A stretch of DNA of 58,801 nt from Pseudoalteromonas sp. G4 (GCF_028875915.1 NZ_JAPEHW010000018.1:1-58801), one strand, 5' to 3'; numbered from the stretch's first letter, positions 27,499-38,156 are shown. Made by a program: numbers and translations. The notes: a model not told the origin generated them from the letters alone.

Positions 27499-27609
27499 TT
27501 ATCGATAACTATCGTCATTAGCACTATGACTCTGCTCAACGTCCCATTGACGCAGATTTAAATGACAAATTTGATACAACAGTAAGTAAGTTTCTTTAAT
27601 TGATTTCAT
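27499..27609 (-). CDS. Possible 36-residue small protein
   Basis: A short frame, MKSIKETYLLLYQICHLNLR at its N-terminus followed by 16 polar residues (ending DDSYR), with a strong ribosome site AAAGGAG 8 bp before its ATG at 27609. It lies in the gap behind anmK on the same strand (134 bp away). The good initiation signal is the main support; there is no homology evidence. A small amphipathic protein is plausible. Confidence 0.45.
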   Translation of the reverse strand: MKSIKETYLLLYQICHLNLRQWDVEQSHSANDDSYR

Positions 27610-27742
27610 TGTGGCATCTCCTTTCATTTGTATTGATAATGGAAAATATGTGCCAAAAATAAAAGTTTAATATAATCAGTCAATTAGAATTTTAGCCAAG
27701 GTGGGGTTGATTATCTTGGTGCAACTTTGCACCAACAAATAG

Positions 27743-28858
27743 CTAAGGAGCGAAAGTGATTTGCCCGAGCACTGCGGCCTGTTTGGCACCTGTCACAGAA
27801 GGGGCATTTGACGGCAGTTTATTAATAGTCCGATAAGCCATCCAAGCAAATGCCATCGCTTCCATAAAGTCTGCGCTGATACCAAATTCATCACTTGTTG
27901 CAATACGCCAATTTGATAAATGGTATTGAATACGCTCAACTAAAAGCGAATTTTTAGCTCCACCACCACATAAAATCAGCAACCCTCTTTTGGCTGTTAG
28001 AGGTTGCGTTAAAGTAATAGCTGTGAGCTCGGTGAGTGTCGCCAAAGTATCATAAGGCGACAGATTGGTTAACTCATTAAAAGAGTTAAGCCAAGCTAAA
28101 TTGAAGTATTCTCGCCCAGTGCTTTTAGGTATTTCAGCTGAAAAATAAGGGTCGTTTAGCATAGTTTTTAGCAAGGCTTGATTAATTTTCCCTTTTCGCG
28201 CGAACGCGCCATTGAGGTCAAATTCTTTATCAAAGATTTTTTTTGTGAAGCTATCTATTAAGGTATTCCCTGGGCCTGAATCAAATCCAAGCAATTCATT
28301 TTCATCACAAAGAGATAAATTTGCGATCCCTCCAATATTAGCAAAAACTAGGGCTTGCTCTGGCAAGTTTAGAGGTAACTGAGAACGTAAACTTTGATGA
28401 AACAATGGCACTAAAGGTGCACCTTGGCCGCCAAGTGCAATATCCATTTCACGGAAATTATGAACACAATCAATACTTGTTTTAGTGGCTAATACACTTG
28501 CATTAACTAGTTGTAATGAATGAGCATGATCGCCTATCGGATTATGAAAAACCGTTTGACCATGAACGCCTATCGCTTTAATTTCTGATGATTTGAGATG
28601 TTCTTTCTCAAGCAAAGCATTGACCGCATCAGCATATTCAATTGCAAGTTGGTGAGAGATAACCCCTATGTCAGCAAGGTTACATTTCTTTAATGTGATA
28701 AGTGAGTGTAATTGTTGTTTTAATTTTGCCGTAAAGGGGGTTTCCAAGCTCGCAACTAAGCGCGTTTGGTTTTCAATAATTTCCACAATTGCAATATCTA
28801 TTCCGTCAAGGCTAGTCCCTGACATAATGCCAATATAAAGTGATGGAGTGTGATTCAT
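27743..28858 (-). CDS. anmK: Anhydro-N-acetylmuramic acid kinase
   Basis: 371 residues (E. coli AnmK 369). Phosphorylates and opens 1,6-anhydroMurNAc during peptidoglycan recycling. Signatures: IGIMSGTSLDGIDIAI (ATP-binding), HGQTVFHNPIGDHAHSLQL, NIGGIANLSLC, LLGFDSGPGNTLIDSF and ILCGGGAKNSLLVERI. The metal/catalytic Asp lies in DIALGGQGAPLVPLFH. No murQ etherase lies next to it here. Monocistronic or with the small frame at 27499. Confidence 0.95.
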   Translation of the reverse strand: MNHTPSLYIGIMSGTSLDGIDIAIVEIIENQTRLVASLETPFTAKLKQQLHSLITLKKCNLADIGVISHQLAIEYADAVNALLEKEHLKSSEIKAIGVHGQTVFHNPIGDHAHSLQLVNASVLATKTSIDCVHNFREMDIALGGQGAPLVPLFHQSLRSQLPLNLPEQALVFANIGGIANLSLCDENELLGFDSGPGNTLIDSFTKKIFDKEFDLNGAFARKGKINQALLKTMLNDPYFSAEIPKSTGREYFNLAWLNSFNELTNLSPYDTLATLTELTAITLTQPLTAKRGLLILCGGGAKNSLLVERIQYHLSNWRIATSDEFGISADFMEAMAFAWMAYRTINKLPSNAPSVTGAKQAAVLGQITFAP

Positions 28859-29055
28859 AGTTGCAGCTTTTTTCAGTCGATATGAGATTGTAATAATTAA
28901 TAACTCTTAATTGAATCGGTAGATCAAAAATATGCAAAAAATGTTTAAAGTGAAAACATTTGTAAATAGAGTGTTGCTGTTCATCATTCAAGTTGTTAAC
29001 TTTAGTTGTCCAATAAAAGGTTTATCTAAAATTAATTTCCTAGAGGGAAGTCACA

Positions 29056-32000
29056 ATGACAACATTCGGAACGAAGAGAACACTAATTGCTTTATCCGTC
29101 GCGTCAGCGATTGCTTCAACAGCGGTAAATGCGAGTACACTAAAACAGCTTGACTATGTTAAGCCTTCTAATTTTGATTCAAGTCTTGTTAAAAATGCAT
29201 CTCATAAAGAAATAAGAGTCGTAACAGGTTGGTTAATTCAATTAAAAACACCTTCAATCGCACAGGTAACTAACGCCAGAACTAGTGTTTCACGTCAAGC
29301 AGCATCAATTATGGCGTCACAATCGATCGTTGAATCTGCAATCCAATCTATGGACCTTAATCTGACTATTGTTGCTAAAACCTCGAAATTGGTAAATGGC
29401 TTACTCGTAACAGGTGACAGAAAAGACGTAGAACAATTAAAAACAAATCATGAAGTAAAAGAAATCTTCCCTATTTATGATTCTGAATTACATGTGGCTG
29501 ATAGTGCTGATTACATTAAAGCAACGCCTGTGGTTGCTGCAGGCATTGCTTCAGGTGAAAATGTCAAAGTTGCGGTACTCGATACCGGTATTGATTATAC
29601 CCACGCAGCATTTGGTGGTGAAGGTACAGCAGAAGCTTATGCAGCTGCAGCACAAGATCCTATGGATGAAGTTTCATGGCCACAAGGCCAAGTAAAAGGT
29701 GGTTACGATTTTTATGCATTAGGTGATGGAGATGATAAGACTTTTCCTGATCCAGACCCAATTGATGCCGGTACCAGTCACGGTACGCATGTTGCACACT
29801 CAGTTTCAGGCATTGCACCGAATGTAGAACTATATGCCTATGCGGTTTGTCGCGGGGGCTGTCCTGGTATTTCACAAGCCGCCGCAATCGAAGCCGCGAT
29901 GGATCCAAACGGTGACGGTGATATCTCGGACCGTGTTGATGTGATTAATATGTCACTAGGTGGCTCTTACGGTGATATTGCTACGCAAAGAGATGCCGTT
30001 AGTTTGTTGATTAATGAAGCGTCAAAGCTAGGCACATCTGTTGTTATCTCAGCAGGTAATGACGGTGCTTATCCATTTATTGTCGGTGGCCCAAGTACGA
30101 CTGAGAATGCGTTATCAGTTGGCGCAATGACACACCCTACTGATGAAAGATTAATTTCTAGTGGTACAATTAATGGTGAAGAAGCGATTATTCAAACAGC
30201 TTCTTTTGGCCCTCAAGAAGCATATAGCTTATCAAATACAGATCTTGAAGTGGTTTATCCTGACACAAACCAAACTGCATGTGAAGCATTTGTAGATGGT
30301 ACAGACTTTACTGGCAAAGCAGTTGTACTTGATCGCGGTGACTGTGCGTTCGTAACAAAAGTATTGATGGCTCAAGAGAAAGGTGCTGCTTTTGTATTTA
30401 TTGCTAATAATAATGATGATGGCACACCAGCACCAATGGGGGGCAGCAGCACAGAGGTAACTATTCCTTCTGTAGGTTTAACTTATCAAGCAGGAATGGC
30501 ATTAAAAGAGTCTGGTGTTTTCTCAATTGATATTGAAGTTGTTGTTACTTCTGGCGCCATCGCGTCGTTTACTTCGCGCGGCCCATCTATGAATGGTCTG
30601 CTTAAGCCTGAAATTACTGCGCCAGGTGTGAACATTATGACAGCTCACCCAGGCACAGGCGATGGTTTATCGGGTGCAACGGGGACGTCGTTTTCTGGCC
30701 CAATTACAGCGGGTGCTATTAGTATTCTTAAAGAAGCATTACCTGCGCGTAACGCATTCGAGCGAAAAGCAACGCTTATGAATACTGCCAATTTAGACGT
30801 TACAATGGCTCCTCGAGCAACTAATCCAGATACAGAGCTTGCCCCAATTAGTTATATTGGTGCTGGTTTAGTTGATGTTGAAAAAGCAGTTGCACTGCCT
30901 GTGGCTGCGTGGGCAAAAGATACCCGTCAAGCGGCATTATCTTTTGGTCTAGTTAATTTATCAGAATCAACGAATCTTACTAAAACGGTTGAAATTAAAA
31001 ATTTCTCATCAACTGCTAAAACTTACTCACTTAGTTTCTCACAGCGTTTTGCAGACGATATGGAGCGCGGTGCGTTATCATTTGCTCATCCTGAAACGAT
31101 AACTGTACCGGCGGGACAAACAGTCGAGTTTGATGTAACACTCACAATTGACCCAGCTAAACTACCTGAATGGAATCTTGATGCCCTAAGTGTTGCCGAT
31201 GCGGCGTCAACTACTGACTTAACAACACTTGAACTTGATGGTGCATTAGAATTTTCAGAAGGTGGCGAAAAAGCATTCCATCTTGTGTATCATGTGCTGC
31301 CTAAAGCCGCGGCTAAAATGGCGTTTGAACCTGTGAAAATGGACTCAGGTGTAGCACAAATGGTTAAAAACGTAGGTGCAGCTACTGTATCTCCGAGCTT
31401 AGTACCGGTGACTGTTGAAGATACGAAAGGTGATTCAGATGAAGCCCTTGATATTGTTGCAGGCTCTATCGAAACCTTCGCGACTTCGGCATGTCCAAGT
31501 GGTTATATTACAGCTGCGACTATGGTGTTAGCGGATGGCTTAAACCACAGTTTTGCTGGTGGCTTTATGGTGGACTTTGATGTTGACCAAGATGGTGTTT
31601 ACGATGTCACAATGCAAAATGATAACTATGAGTTTTTTGCTCGCCCTGGTGAAGTGCTACCTCCACTACAAGTGACTTGGACACATACTTATAATGATTG
31701 GGGTCACTTAGACGTTCAACTATTAGGGCATAGTACTGGCAGTGACAATCTTACTCTTTATGCATGTGCTGATGCATTTGGTGTTACGGCTGAAAATATT
31801 GGCCAAGTTACTGCGAATGTTCGTTTCCGTATCGAAAATTCTATCTATTACTACACCTTTGTTGATTCATTGGATGATGCAAAGGGAGAGTACACTTTTG
31901 CGCCAGCGCAAGTCATTGCTCAGCTGCAAACAGCTGAAGGTAACATAGTAGAAAGTTTAGCCTCAGGTGAATCGGCTTATATGGCACATGCAGGCCAAGA

Positions 32001-32490
32001 CTTTATGATCTTATCAGATACAATAAGCACGACGATTGCAACACCAATGGCGGATGCGCGTGTTGCACCGATGCTTGCTGATGCAGAATTCTCAATCGCT
32101 GAAAATTCTGAAAATGGCACTGTGATTGGCATGTTAGATGTTAGCTTTGAAGCACAATTTGCGAACCCTGTTGCTGAGTTTATCGTAGTTAACCAAACAT
32201 CAACTGCAATCAAACTTGATAAACAATCAGGTGAAATTACAGTAGCTGATAAATCAGTACTTGATTATGAAGCAGGCCTAACTGAAATCGAAATGGAAGT
32301 GGTTGTTGCAGATACTGCTGGTAATATTTCTGAGCCAGCTATGGTGAAGATTATGGTAACAGATGTGAATGAAAATCCATTACCAGAGCCAGTAACACCA
32401 CCTAAAACAAAGAAATCGTCAGGTTCATTTGGTTGGCTAGCTCTATTAGCTGCACCACTGGCGTTTATCCGTCGTAGAAAAATGAAGTAA
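29056..32490 (+). CDS. Large secreted subtilase with PA, cadherin-like and GlyGly-CTERM parts
   Basis: 1144 residues. Signal peptide (~1-26); I9-type propeptide (~50-145); S8 catalytic domain with D176 (VLDTGIDYTHAAF), H242 (SHGTHVAHSV) and S545 (TGTSFSGP); a protease-associated PA insert (~375-500: KAVVLDRGDCAFVTKVLMAQ); beta-rich domains; a cadherin-like repeat (~1010-1110: FSIAENSENGTVIGMLDV and ending MVTDVNENP); and a C-terminal GlyGly-CTERM-type tail, SGSFGWLALLAAPLAFIRRR. Rhombosortase systems cut such tails to release or anchor type II-secreted enzymes. Strong ribosome site GAGGGAAG. Unlike the protease at 22014 it carries its own propeptide. Likely an extracellular nutrient-scavenging protease. 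Confidence 0.92.
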   Translation: MTTFGTKRTLIALSVASAIASTAVNASTLKQLDYVKPSNFDSSLVKNASHKEIRVVTGWLIQLKTPSIAQVTNARTSVSRQAASIMASQSIVESAIQSMDLNLTIVAKTSKLVNGLLVTGDRKDVEQLKTNHEVKEIFPIYDSELHVADSADYIKATPVVAAGIASGENVKVAVLDTGIDYTHAAFGGEGTAEAYAAAAQDPMDEVSWPQGQVKGGYDFYALGDGDDKTFPDPDPIDAGTSHGTHVAHSVSGIAPNVELYAYAVCRGGCPGISQAAAIEAAMDPNGDGDISDRVDVINMSLGGSYGDIATQRDAVSLLINEASKLGTSVVISAGNDGAYPFIVGGPSTTENALSVGAMTHPTDERLISSGTINGEEAIIQTASFGPQEAYSLSNTDLEVVYPDTNQTACEAFVDGTDFTGKAVVLDRGDCAFVTKVLMAQEKGAAFVFIANNNDDGTPAPMGGSSTEVTIPSVGLTYQAGMALKESGVFSIDIEVVVTSGAIASFTSRGPSMNGLLKPEITAPGVNIMTAHPGTGDGLSGATGTSFSGPITAGAISILKEALPARNAFERKATLMNTANLDVTMAPRATNPDTELAPISYIGAGLVDVEKAVALPVAAWAKDTRQAALSFGLVNLSESTNLTKTVEIKNFSSTAKTYSLSFSQRFADDMERGALSFAHPETITVPAGQTVEFDVTLTIDPAKLPEWNLDALSVADAASTTDLTTLELDGALEFSEGGEKAFHLVYHVLPKAAAKMAFEPVKMDSGVAQMVKNVGAATVSPSLVPVTVEDTKGDSDEALDIVAGSIETFATSACPSGYITAATMVLADGLNHSFAGGFMVDFDVDQDGVYDVTMQNDNYEFFARPGEVLPPLQVTWTHTYNDWGHLDVQLLGHSTGSDNLTLYACADAFGVTAENIGQVTANVRFRIENSIYYYTFVDSLDDAKGEYTFAPAQVIAQLQTAEGNIVESLASGESAYMAHAGQDFMILSDTISTTIATPMADARVAPMLADAEFSIAENSENGTVIGMLDVSFEAQFANPVAEFIVVNQTSTAIKLDKQSGEITVADKSVLDYEAGLTEIEMEVVVADTAGNISEPAMVKIMVTDVNENPLPEPVTPPKTKKSSGSFGWLALLAAPLAFIRRRKMK

Positions 32491-32506
32491 TTATTTCATT
32501 TTAATT

Positions 32507-32533
32507 AAAAAGCCCGCAAATGCGGGCTTTTTT
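32507..32533 (+). terminator. Rho-independent terminator of the large subtilase
   Basis: AAAAAGCCCGC / GCGGGCTTTTT stem with a short AAAT loop and T6, 17 bp after the stop. Confidence 0.9.
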
Positions 32534-32677
32534 AGTGCTTTTGTCTGACGTATCAATTGATTAGATCTGTGTATACTAGCTTCCCCCGAATTGTACTCTG
32601 AAAAAGCTGCAGTACGCTTACTGTGTACTACAATTTATTTAACTAGATAATTTTTCTGATTTTTATTGGCGCGTGTT

Positions 32678-34258
32678 ATGAAAAAAAATCAATCCCTCAC
32701 AGGAAGTGAAGTAAAGTTAAAGTCGTCGCAACGAATTGTTTCAACCACCGATCTGAAAGGTCGTATTACCTACGCAAACCAAGACTTTATTGACATCAGT
32801 GGCTATCAAAGCGAAGAACTTATCGGTCACGGTCATAATATTGTCCGTCACCCTGGTATGCCAGCACTGGCTTTTAAAGATCTATGGGATACCATCAAAC
32901 AAGGTAAACCTTGGATGGGTATTGTAGATAACCGTTGTAAGAACGGTGATAACTATTGGGTAGATGCTTACATTACTGCAGTGATGGAAGGGCAAAAAAT
33001 TGTCGGTTATCAATCAGTTCGTTTAAAACCTGAAGAAGAATACCTGAAACGCGCTAAAGCGCTTTATGGTGCGGTTAACAATGGTCCAAGTATTGGTCAA
33101 AAGCTATCAAGTGCACTGTCGTTTAACTTGATGGGTAAATTGACTGTTTCAAGTGTACTTTCAGTGGCTATTCCAGCGTTAGTTGCTTTAATGTTTGGCT
33201 TATCGCTTAGTCACCTTTGGCCTTTAATCTTTGCTTTTATTCTATTTACAGTTTGTTCAGGGTTAATCGCAAAGCCTTATCAAACTGCAGCAAAGAAAGC
33301 GCGCGAGGTGTTTGATAACGATATTGCTAAGCAAGTGTACACTGGTAGAACCGACGAGTTAGGTCAGTTACAGCTCACAATCAAAATGCTGCAAACGCAA
33401 CAAGAAACCATAGTATGGCGTATTAATGATGCAACCACTGGGTTAGATACCGTTGCACATAGCACGATGGATACTGCTGAAAAAACTAATCAATTAATGC
33501 AGCAACAAAATCGTGAAGTTGAGCAAGTTGCAGCGGCGATAAATCAAATGTCTGCCACAGTTAAAGAAGTGGCACAAAACGCTTCACTAACTGCTGAAGC
33601 GACTCAAGTTGCTGATAACGAAGTGGTTGAAGGTCAGCAAGTTGTTGACAGAACCACTGCAGATATTAACGAGTTAGTACGCGAAGTGGAATCAGCCGTA
33701 GCAGTTATTAACAAACTTGCTTCAGACAGTCAGCAAATTGGTACTGTGGTTGATGTTATCCGTGGCATTGCAGAGCAAACCAACTTACTTGCACTTAATG
33801 CGGCGATTGAAGCTGCAAGGGCGGGCGAGCAAGGCCGTGGTTTTGCGGTTGTGGCTGATGAAGTTCGCACACTTGCTGCGCGCACCCAATCTTCAACCGA
33901 AGAAATTCAGCAAATGGTCGCTACATTGCAGCAATCTGCTGGCGAGGCTGTTTCGGCAATGCAACAAGGGCAAAGTCGTGCAGAGCAAAGTGCCGAGCAA
34001 GCACAGCTTGCTAAAGCGTCGCTAAGCCGTATTTTGGACGCGGTAAATACTATTACCGATATGAGTGCACAAATCGCCACAGCTGCAGAAGAGCAGTCAG
34101 CAGTATCTGATGAAATTACAAAAAATGTAATTAATATTGATAACGCCAGTAAAGAAACACTTGAAGCGTCTGAACATGCTTATGAGTCAACTGAAAAACT
34201 GTTAAATGAAGCTGAGCGTTTAACGACAATGGCAAAGCAGTTTGGGCAGCATCGTTAA
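32678..34258 (+). CDS. Aer-like energy-taxis receptor (PAS + MCP)
   Basis: 526 residues. N-terminal PAS domain (~25-120) closely resembling E. coli Aer: [60 protein letters not shown]. In Aer this PAS binds FAD and senses redox. A central hydrophobic hairpin (~155-195) anchors the protein, followed by a short HAMP-like region and the chemoreceptor signalling domain with the hairpin tip [20 protein letters not shown]. No periplasmic sensor domain, as for Aer. TTG 32666 is upstream in frame; ATG 32678 is preferred though its ribosome site is weak. No other chemotaxis gene is nearby. Confidence 0.9.
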   Translation: MKKNQSLTGSEVKLKSSQRIVSTTDLKGRITYANQDFIDISGYQSEELIGHGHNIVRHPGMPALAFKDLWDTIKQGKPWMGIVDNRCKNGDNYWVDAYITAVMEGQKIVGYQSVRLKPEEEYLKRAKALYGAVNNGPSIGQKLSSALSFNLMGKLTVSSVLSVAIPALVALMFGLSLSHLWPLIFAFILFTVCSGLIAKPYQTAAKKAREVFDNDIAKQVYTGRTDELGQLQLTIKMLQTQQETIVWRINDATTGLDTVAHSTMDTAEKTNQLMQQQNREVEQVAAAINQMSATVKEVAQNASLTAEATQVADNEVVEGQQVVDRTTADINELVREVESAVAVINKLASDSQQIGTVVDVIRGIAEQTNLLALNAAIEAARAGEQGRGFAVVADEVRTLAARTQSSTEEIQQMVATLQQSAGEAVSAMQQGQSRAEQSAEQAQLAKASLSRILDAVNTITDMSAQIATAAEEQSAVSDEITKNVINIDNASKETLEASEHAYESTEKLLNEAERLTTMAKQFGQHR

Positions 34259-34314
34259 TGTTTGTTCAAAAAACGTATTAACGTATTTTTAGTTGATACA
34301 TTAAATTTGAAATT

Positions 34315-34346
34315 AAAAAAATGCCGCGATAATCGCGGCATTTTTA
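34315..34346. terminator. Bidirectional terminator between the Aer-like and Dcp genes
   Basis: Stem ATGCCGCGA / TCGCGGCAT (34321-34329, 34333-34341), flanked by A6 on the left and T5 on the right, so functional for both convergent genes. Confidence 0.9.
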
Positions 34347-34359
34347 TTGAGTTACTCGG

Positions 34360-36537
34360 TTATTTTACCGGGAAACCACGGTCACGCATCAGCGCTTCAA
34401 CTTCAGCATCACGTCCTCTAAATAAACGATATGCCTCTGCTGGGTCCATTGCATTACGGATAGAGAATAAGTGCTTAACAAGTTTGTCAGCTAACGCTTT
34501 ATCGTAAAAACCACCTGGTGCCTCAGCAAATGCTTCCGATGCATCTGATGTCAGTACTTCCGCCCATAAGTAGCCATAATAACCCGCTGAATAGCCTTCG
34601 CCTGAGAAAATGTGACCAAAGTGCGTGCTGCGGTGGCGCATCACAAGTTCACTTGGCATACCAATCGCATCCAGCTGCTCTTTTTCAAATTTAGCTGGGT
34701 CAATCTTTGCCGGATCGGTTGTGTGATATAGCATATCCATAATTGCCGATGCTAAATATTCTGTCGTTTTAAAGCCTTGATTAAAGGTTGCTGACTTCTT
34801 GATTTTAGCCACTAGCTCTTTAGGCATTGCTTCACCCGTTTTGTAGTGAACCAAGTAGTTGTTAATCACTTCATCCGTTGTTAACCAGCGCTCAAGTAAT
34901 TGCGATTGGAATTCAGTGTAATCACGCACACCTGAATGCGATTTAGGGTAAGTAACTGTCGCTGATAAGAAGTGCAGCGCATGACCAAACTCATGGAAGT
35001 AGGTTTCAGCATCTGACCAAGAGATCAGAGTTGGTTCACCTTCAGGGCCTTTAACAAAGTTAGAGTTATTTGATGACAATACGGTTTTCTTACCATCAAA
35101 TGTTGTGTGGCTACGATAGGTTGTTGCCCAGGCACCAGAGCGTTTACCTTTACGGCCAAACGGGTCAAGATACCAAAGACCAATGTGCTCGCCGGTGGTT
35201 TTGTCTGTAACATCCCATACGCGCACATCTTCATGGAATACCGGAACAGAGCCTGCAGCCACTTCTTTAAAGTCAAAATTAAATAAACGACCTGCAACAT
35301 AAAACATTGCTTCACGTAGTTTATCTAGCTGTAAATACTGCTTAACTTCGTTTGAATCTAGGTCATATTTGGCTTTACGTACTTTTTCTGCGTAATAGCG
35401 GTAATCCCATGGTTCAATCTTAATATTTGCGCCTTCGCTGTCAGCAATCGCTTGCATATCAGCAACTTCTTCTTCAACACGCGCAATTGCCGCTGGCCAT
35501 ACTTTATCCATCAATGCTTTGGCATTTGCAGGGGTTTTTGCCATACGGTCTTCTAAACGCCACTGTGCATAGTTTTCATAACCTAATAACTGCATACGCT
35601 CATGACGAAGCGTTAAGATGTCTTTAATGGTTTGATTGTTATCGTACTCATCACCATTACCGCCACGGTTATAGTAGTTTTTCCATACTTGTTCACGCAG
35701 TGCGCGTTCATCTGAGTAGGTTAAAAACGGATCCATTGATGAGCGAGAGTTGGTGATAGCAAACAGCTCTGGTTTGCCACGCTCTTTCGCAGCAGCTTTT
35801 GCGGCAGAAACCAGTGATTCAGGTAATCCAGAAAGCTGCTCTTGCGTTAAAAATACTACATAGTTTTCTTCATCTGCTAATACGTTGTTAGCAAACTTAG
35901 TGTGAAGGCCTGCAAGTTCTTGGTTGATTTCTGCAAAGCGCGCTTTTGATGGCTTGTCTAGGGTAGCGCCATTACGTGCGAAGCTGTTGTAAGTTAACCA
36001 AGTAACGCGTTGTTGCTCTGCTGAAAGTGACTTAAGAGCTTCGCTTTCATACACGTTTTTAATACGTGCAAAGAGTTTTTCGTTTTGTGTAATTTTTGAA
36101 TTGAAAGCCGAAAGCTTTGGCGCCATTTCTTTTTGAATAGCGCGGAATTCTGCGCTTGATACGTTTGAGCGCCAAATGCCATAGTAAGTGTAAACGCGGC
36201 TTAATAAACTACCAGAGCGCTCTAATGCAGCAATAGTATTTTCAAAAGTTGCCGGTTCAGGGTTATTTGCAATTGCATCTACTTCAGCCAATTTCTGCGC
36301 CATTGCTGCATCAAATGCAGGCTTTAGTTCGCTCAATTTAACTTTATCAAATGCTGGCACCCCATTATAAGGGCCGCTGAATTCAGCAAGAATCGCATTA
36401 TCGTTTTTATTTTCTGCAGCAATTGTCTGCTCGACTACAGGAGCGGTATTTGTTGCAATAGGTGCTGACTTTTCGCCGCAGCCCGATAAAGCGAATACCG
36501 TCGCTATCGCAACAAGCGAAAGGTTACGTTTTTTCAT
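34360..36537 (-). CDS. dcp: Peptidyl-dipeptidase Dcp-type M3 metallopeptidase, lipoprotein
   Basis: 725 residues. A lipoprotein signal peptide with lipobox LSGC (MKKRNLSLVAIATVFALSGC) places it in the cell envelope. The M3 zinc site HEFGH is in AETYFHEFGHALHFLSA (near residue 515), with the third-ligand Glu region QLLERWLTTDEVI downstream and GYSAGYYGYLWAEV in the C-terminal helices. M3 Dcp enzymes remove C-terminal dipeptides from oligopeptides. The envelope location suggests it processes peptides released by secreted proteases such as the two subtilases in this window. Oligopeptidase A is the other close family, but it is cytoplasmic. Confidence 0.9.
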   Translation of the reverse strand: MKKRNLSLVAIATVFALSGCGEKSAPIATNTAPVVEQTIAAENKNDNAILAEFSGPYNGVPAFDKVKLSELKPAFDAAMAQKLAEVDAIANNPEPATFENTIAALERSGSLLSRVYTYYGIWRSNVSSAEFRAIQKEMAPKLSAFNSKITQNEKLFARIKNVYESEALKSLSAEQQRVTWLTYNSFARNGATLDKPSKARFAEINQELAGLHTKFANNVLADEENYVVFLTQEQLSGLPESLVSAAKAAAKERGKPELFAITNSRSSMDPFLTYSDERALREQVWKNYYNRGGNGDEYDNNQTIKDILTLRHERMQLLGYENYAQWRLEDRMAKTPANAKALMDKVWPAAIARVEEEVADMQAIADSEGANIKIEPWDYRYYAEKVRKAKYDLDSNEVKQYLQLDKLREAMFYVAGRLFNFDFKEVAAGSVPVFHEDVRVWDVTDKTTGEHIGLWYLDPFGRKGKRSGAWATTYRSHTTFDGKKTVLSSNNSNFVKGPEGEPTLISWSDAETYFHEFGHALHFLSATVTYPKSHSGVRDYTEFQSQLLERWLTTDEVINNYLVHYKTGEAMPKELVAKIKKSATFNQGFKTTEYLASAIMDMLYHTTDPAKIDPAKFEKEQLDAIGMPSELVMRHRSTHFGHIFSGEGYSAGYYGYLWAEVLTSDASEAFAEAPGGFYDKALADKLVKHLFSIRNAMDPAEAYRLFRGRDAEVEALMRDRGFPVK

Positions 36538-36615
36538 TGTATGTTCCTAATATTCTATTTTTGAGCGCACTAACGCATGCTAAAAAGCTTTGCGCTTAAG
36601 TACAATGTTTTTGCG

Positions 36616-37623
36616 TTAAATGAGCGTTTGCTTAAGCTCAAGCTCAGGAGTTATCTCGCAGAGTGCGCCATTGATAAGCGTGAGGTTAGGTGCTTGGTGG
36701 CCAATATCCATATCAAATATAATAGGTATGTGAATTTCAGCTTGTTTTAACGCTTGGTAAAAATCTAACTGTTTATCGGCAATTGCTCCAGCATGGCGGC
36801 CAATTAAAAGTGCATTGATACGTGATAAGTGCCCTCTAAACTTTAGCATCAACAATGCGCGAAGCCATGCCGTAGGTGATAATTCGGCGTTTTCAATGTA
36901 TAAAATAACGCCATCTTGCTGGTAGCTTTCGCAAAAGCTTGCAAGGTCAAAATAAGGGCTATCTAAGGTAAAAATAATGGTATCTAAACAACCGCCAATT
37001 AACCGTCCAGAAACGCTTTTATTGGGCCAGTTTAAGGTTTGCCAGTTTGTCCGTTCAGTTAAATTATAGGGAGTTTCTGGGTTTTCAATGATATTGCTAT
37101 GTTCTTTCTCAAAATAGTTAGATGGGGTCTGAGAAAAACATTCCCCTTTACCCAAAGTAATTGCGTGGTAAAACGCCTGTGTTACATTATCTTGCTGATT
37201 GGGAACAAGCTGCATTAAGTTAGCTGTGTGCATGCTCGCCCAACCTAGGCGAATGGAAAGGGCAATTTGCAAGGTACTAACATCTGAAAAACCAATAATC
37301 CATTTTGGTTTAGCCGCTGCTAACTTGTCATAATCAAGTAAATCGAGTAATTCCATTGCAAATTCGCCGCCCCATGGTGGCATAATGGCATCAATACTGT
37401 CATCAAGGAGGTACTGCATTAGTTGTGAGGTACGTATTTCTTTAGGTGCGCTGACATGCTGGTGGTTATGGTTTAAATTGGGGTCTAGCACAAGCTTAAA
37501 GCCTAATGCTTCAAAATGGTCGAGTGCCAAGGTTAATCTTGGCTGAAATGCTTCAGCCACGCCGGACGAAAATGCACAAACAGCAATTTTACTGCCTGCA
37601 ATCAGTGCATTGGGATACTGCAT
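36616..37623 (-). CDS. LD-carboxypeptidase family S66 protein
   Basis: 335 residues, cytoplasmic. Family S66 enzymes cut the L,D bond in murein tetrapeptides (LdcA) or act on microcin-type peptides (MccF). Here PPWGGEFAMELLDLLDYD precedes the nucleophile elbow GFSDVSTLQIAL; the conserved Glu and His partners would be in LYIENAELSP and FDMDIGHQAPNLTL. Its length and the spacing of these blocks resemble the MccF-like branch as much as LdcA. The ATG overlaps the stop of the upstream DHFR-like gene by one base (TAATG), so the two are translationally coupled. Confidence 0.85.
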   Translation of the reverse strand: MQYPNALIAGSKIAVCAFSSGVAEAFQPRLTLALDHFEALGFKLVLDPNLNHNHQHVSAPKEIRTSQLMQYLLDDSIDAIMPPWGGEFAMELLDLLDYDKLAAAKPKWIIGFSDVSTLQIALSIRLGWASMHTANLMQLVPNQQDNVTQAFYHAITLGKGECFSQTPSNYFEKEHSNIIENPETPYNLTERTNWQTLNWPNKSVSGRLIGGCLDTIIFTLDSPYFDLASFCESYQQDGVILYIENAELSPTAWLRALLMLKFRGHLSRINALLIGRHAGAIADKQLDFYQALKQAEIHIPIIFDMDIGHQAPNLTLINGALCEITPELELKQTLI

Positions 37624-38156
37624 TACCTATCTCTTACATAATGGTTTTGCACCACTGTATCGATATACATCTGACTTTCCAATAGTTTAAAGCCTAAAGG
37701 TTCGGGTAAATCACCAAATAATGGATAACCACTACCTAAAAGAACAGGAATTCGTGTCAGGATCATTTCATCAACCAGGTCTTCTTTTAAAAAGCTTTGA
37801 ATGGTTTTGCCACCGTCGATGTATAAGTTGTGATAGCCAAGTTCAGTTAAATTTTTAACGATGTTTTGCAGCTCACCATTAACTAAAAAAACTTTGCCTT
37901 CAAAGCCTTTGGGTACTTGCGTTAATGTGTTGGTAAGAACAAATACTGGTTTGCTATAAGGCCAATCAACATCAAAAGAAAGTACCATTTCAAAGGTGTT
38001 TCTGCCCATTAGTAAGGCATCAATGCCTTCGAAAAAAGCATCAAAACCAAGGTCATCTCCAGTTGGGTTTGGTAATTGATGTAACCAATCAATTTTATTA
38101 TCTTTATCAGCGATATAGCCATCTAAGCTTGTTGCAATAAATACTTTATTTGCCAT
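37623..38156 (-). CDS. Dihydrofolate reductase-fold (RibD C-terminal) protein
   Basis: 177 residues of the DHFR/RibD-C superfamily, an NADPH-dependent reductase fold: MANKVFIATSLDGYIADKDN, IDALLMGRNTFEMVL, NLYIDGGKTIQSFL, DEMILTRIPVLLGSGYPLFG. The YwjB/YyaP-like group is mostly untested. The frame runs 87 bp further upstream, but the family N-terminus begins at ATG 38156. Coupled by a one-base overlap to the S66 peptidase gene. Physiological substrate unknown. Confidence 0.85.
   Translation of the reverse strand: MANKVFIATSLDGYIADKDNKIDWLHQLPNPTGDDLGFDAFFEGIDALLMGRNTFEMVLSFDVDWPYSKPVFVLTNTLTQVPKGFEGKVFLVNGELQNIVKNLTELGYHNLYIDGGKTIQSFLKEDLVDEMILTRIPVLLGSGYPLFGDLPEPLGFKLLESQMYIDTVVQNHYVRDR

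Noticed and set aside
28932..29153. 73-codon frame before the large subtilase
   Set aside because: Overlaps the well-supported subtilase start by about 100 bp in another frame, has no family resemblance and no good ribosome site.
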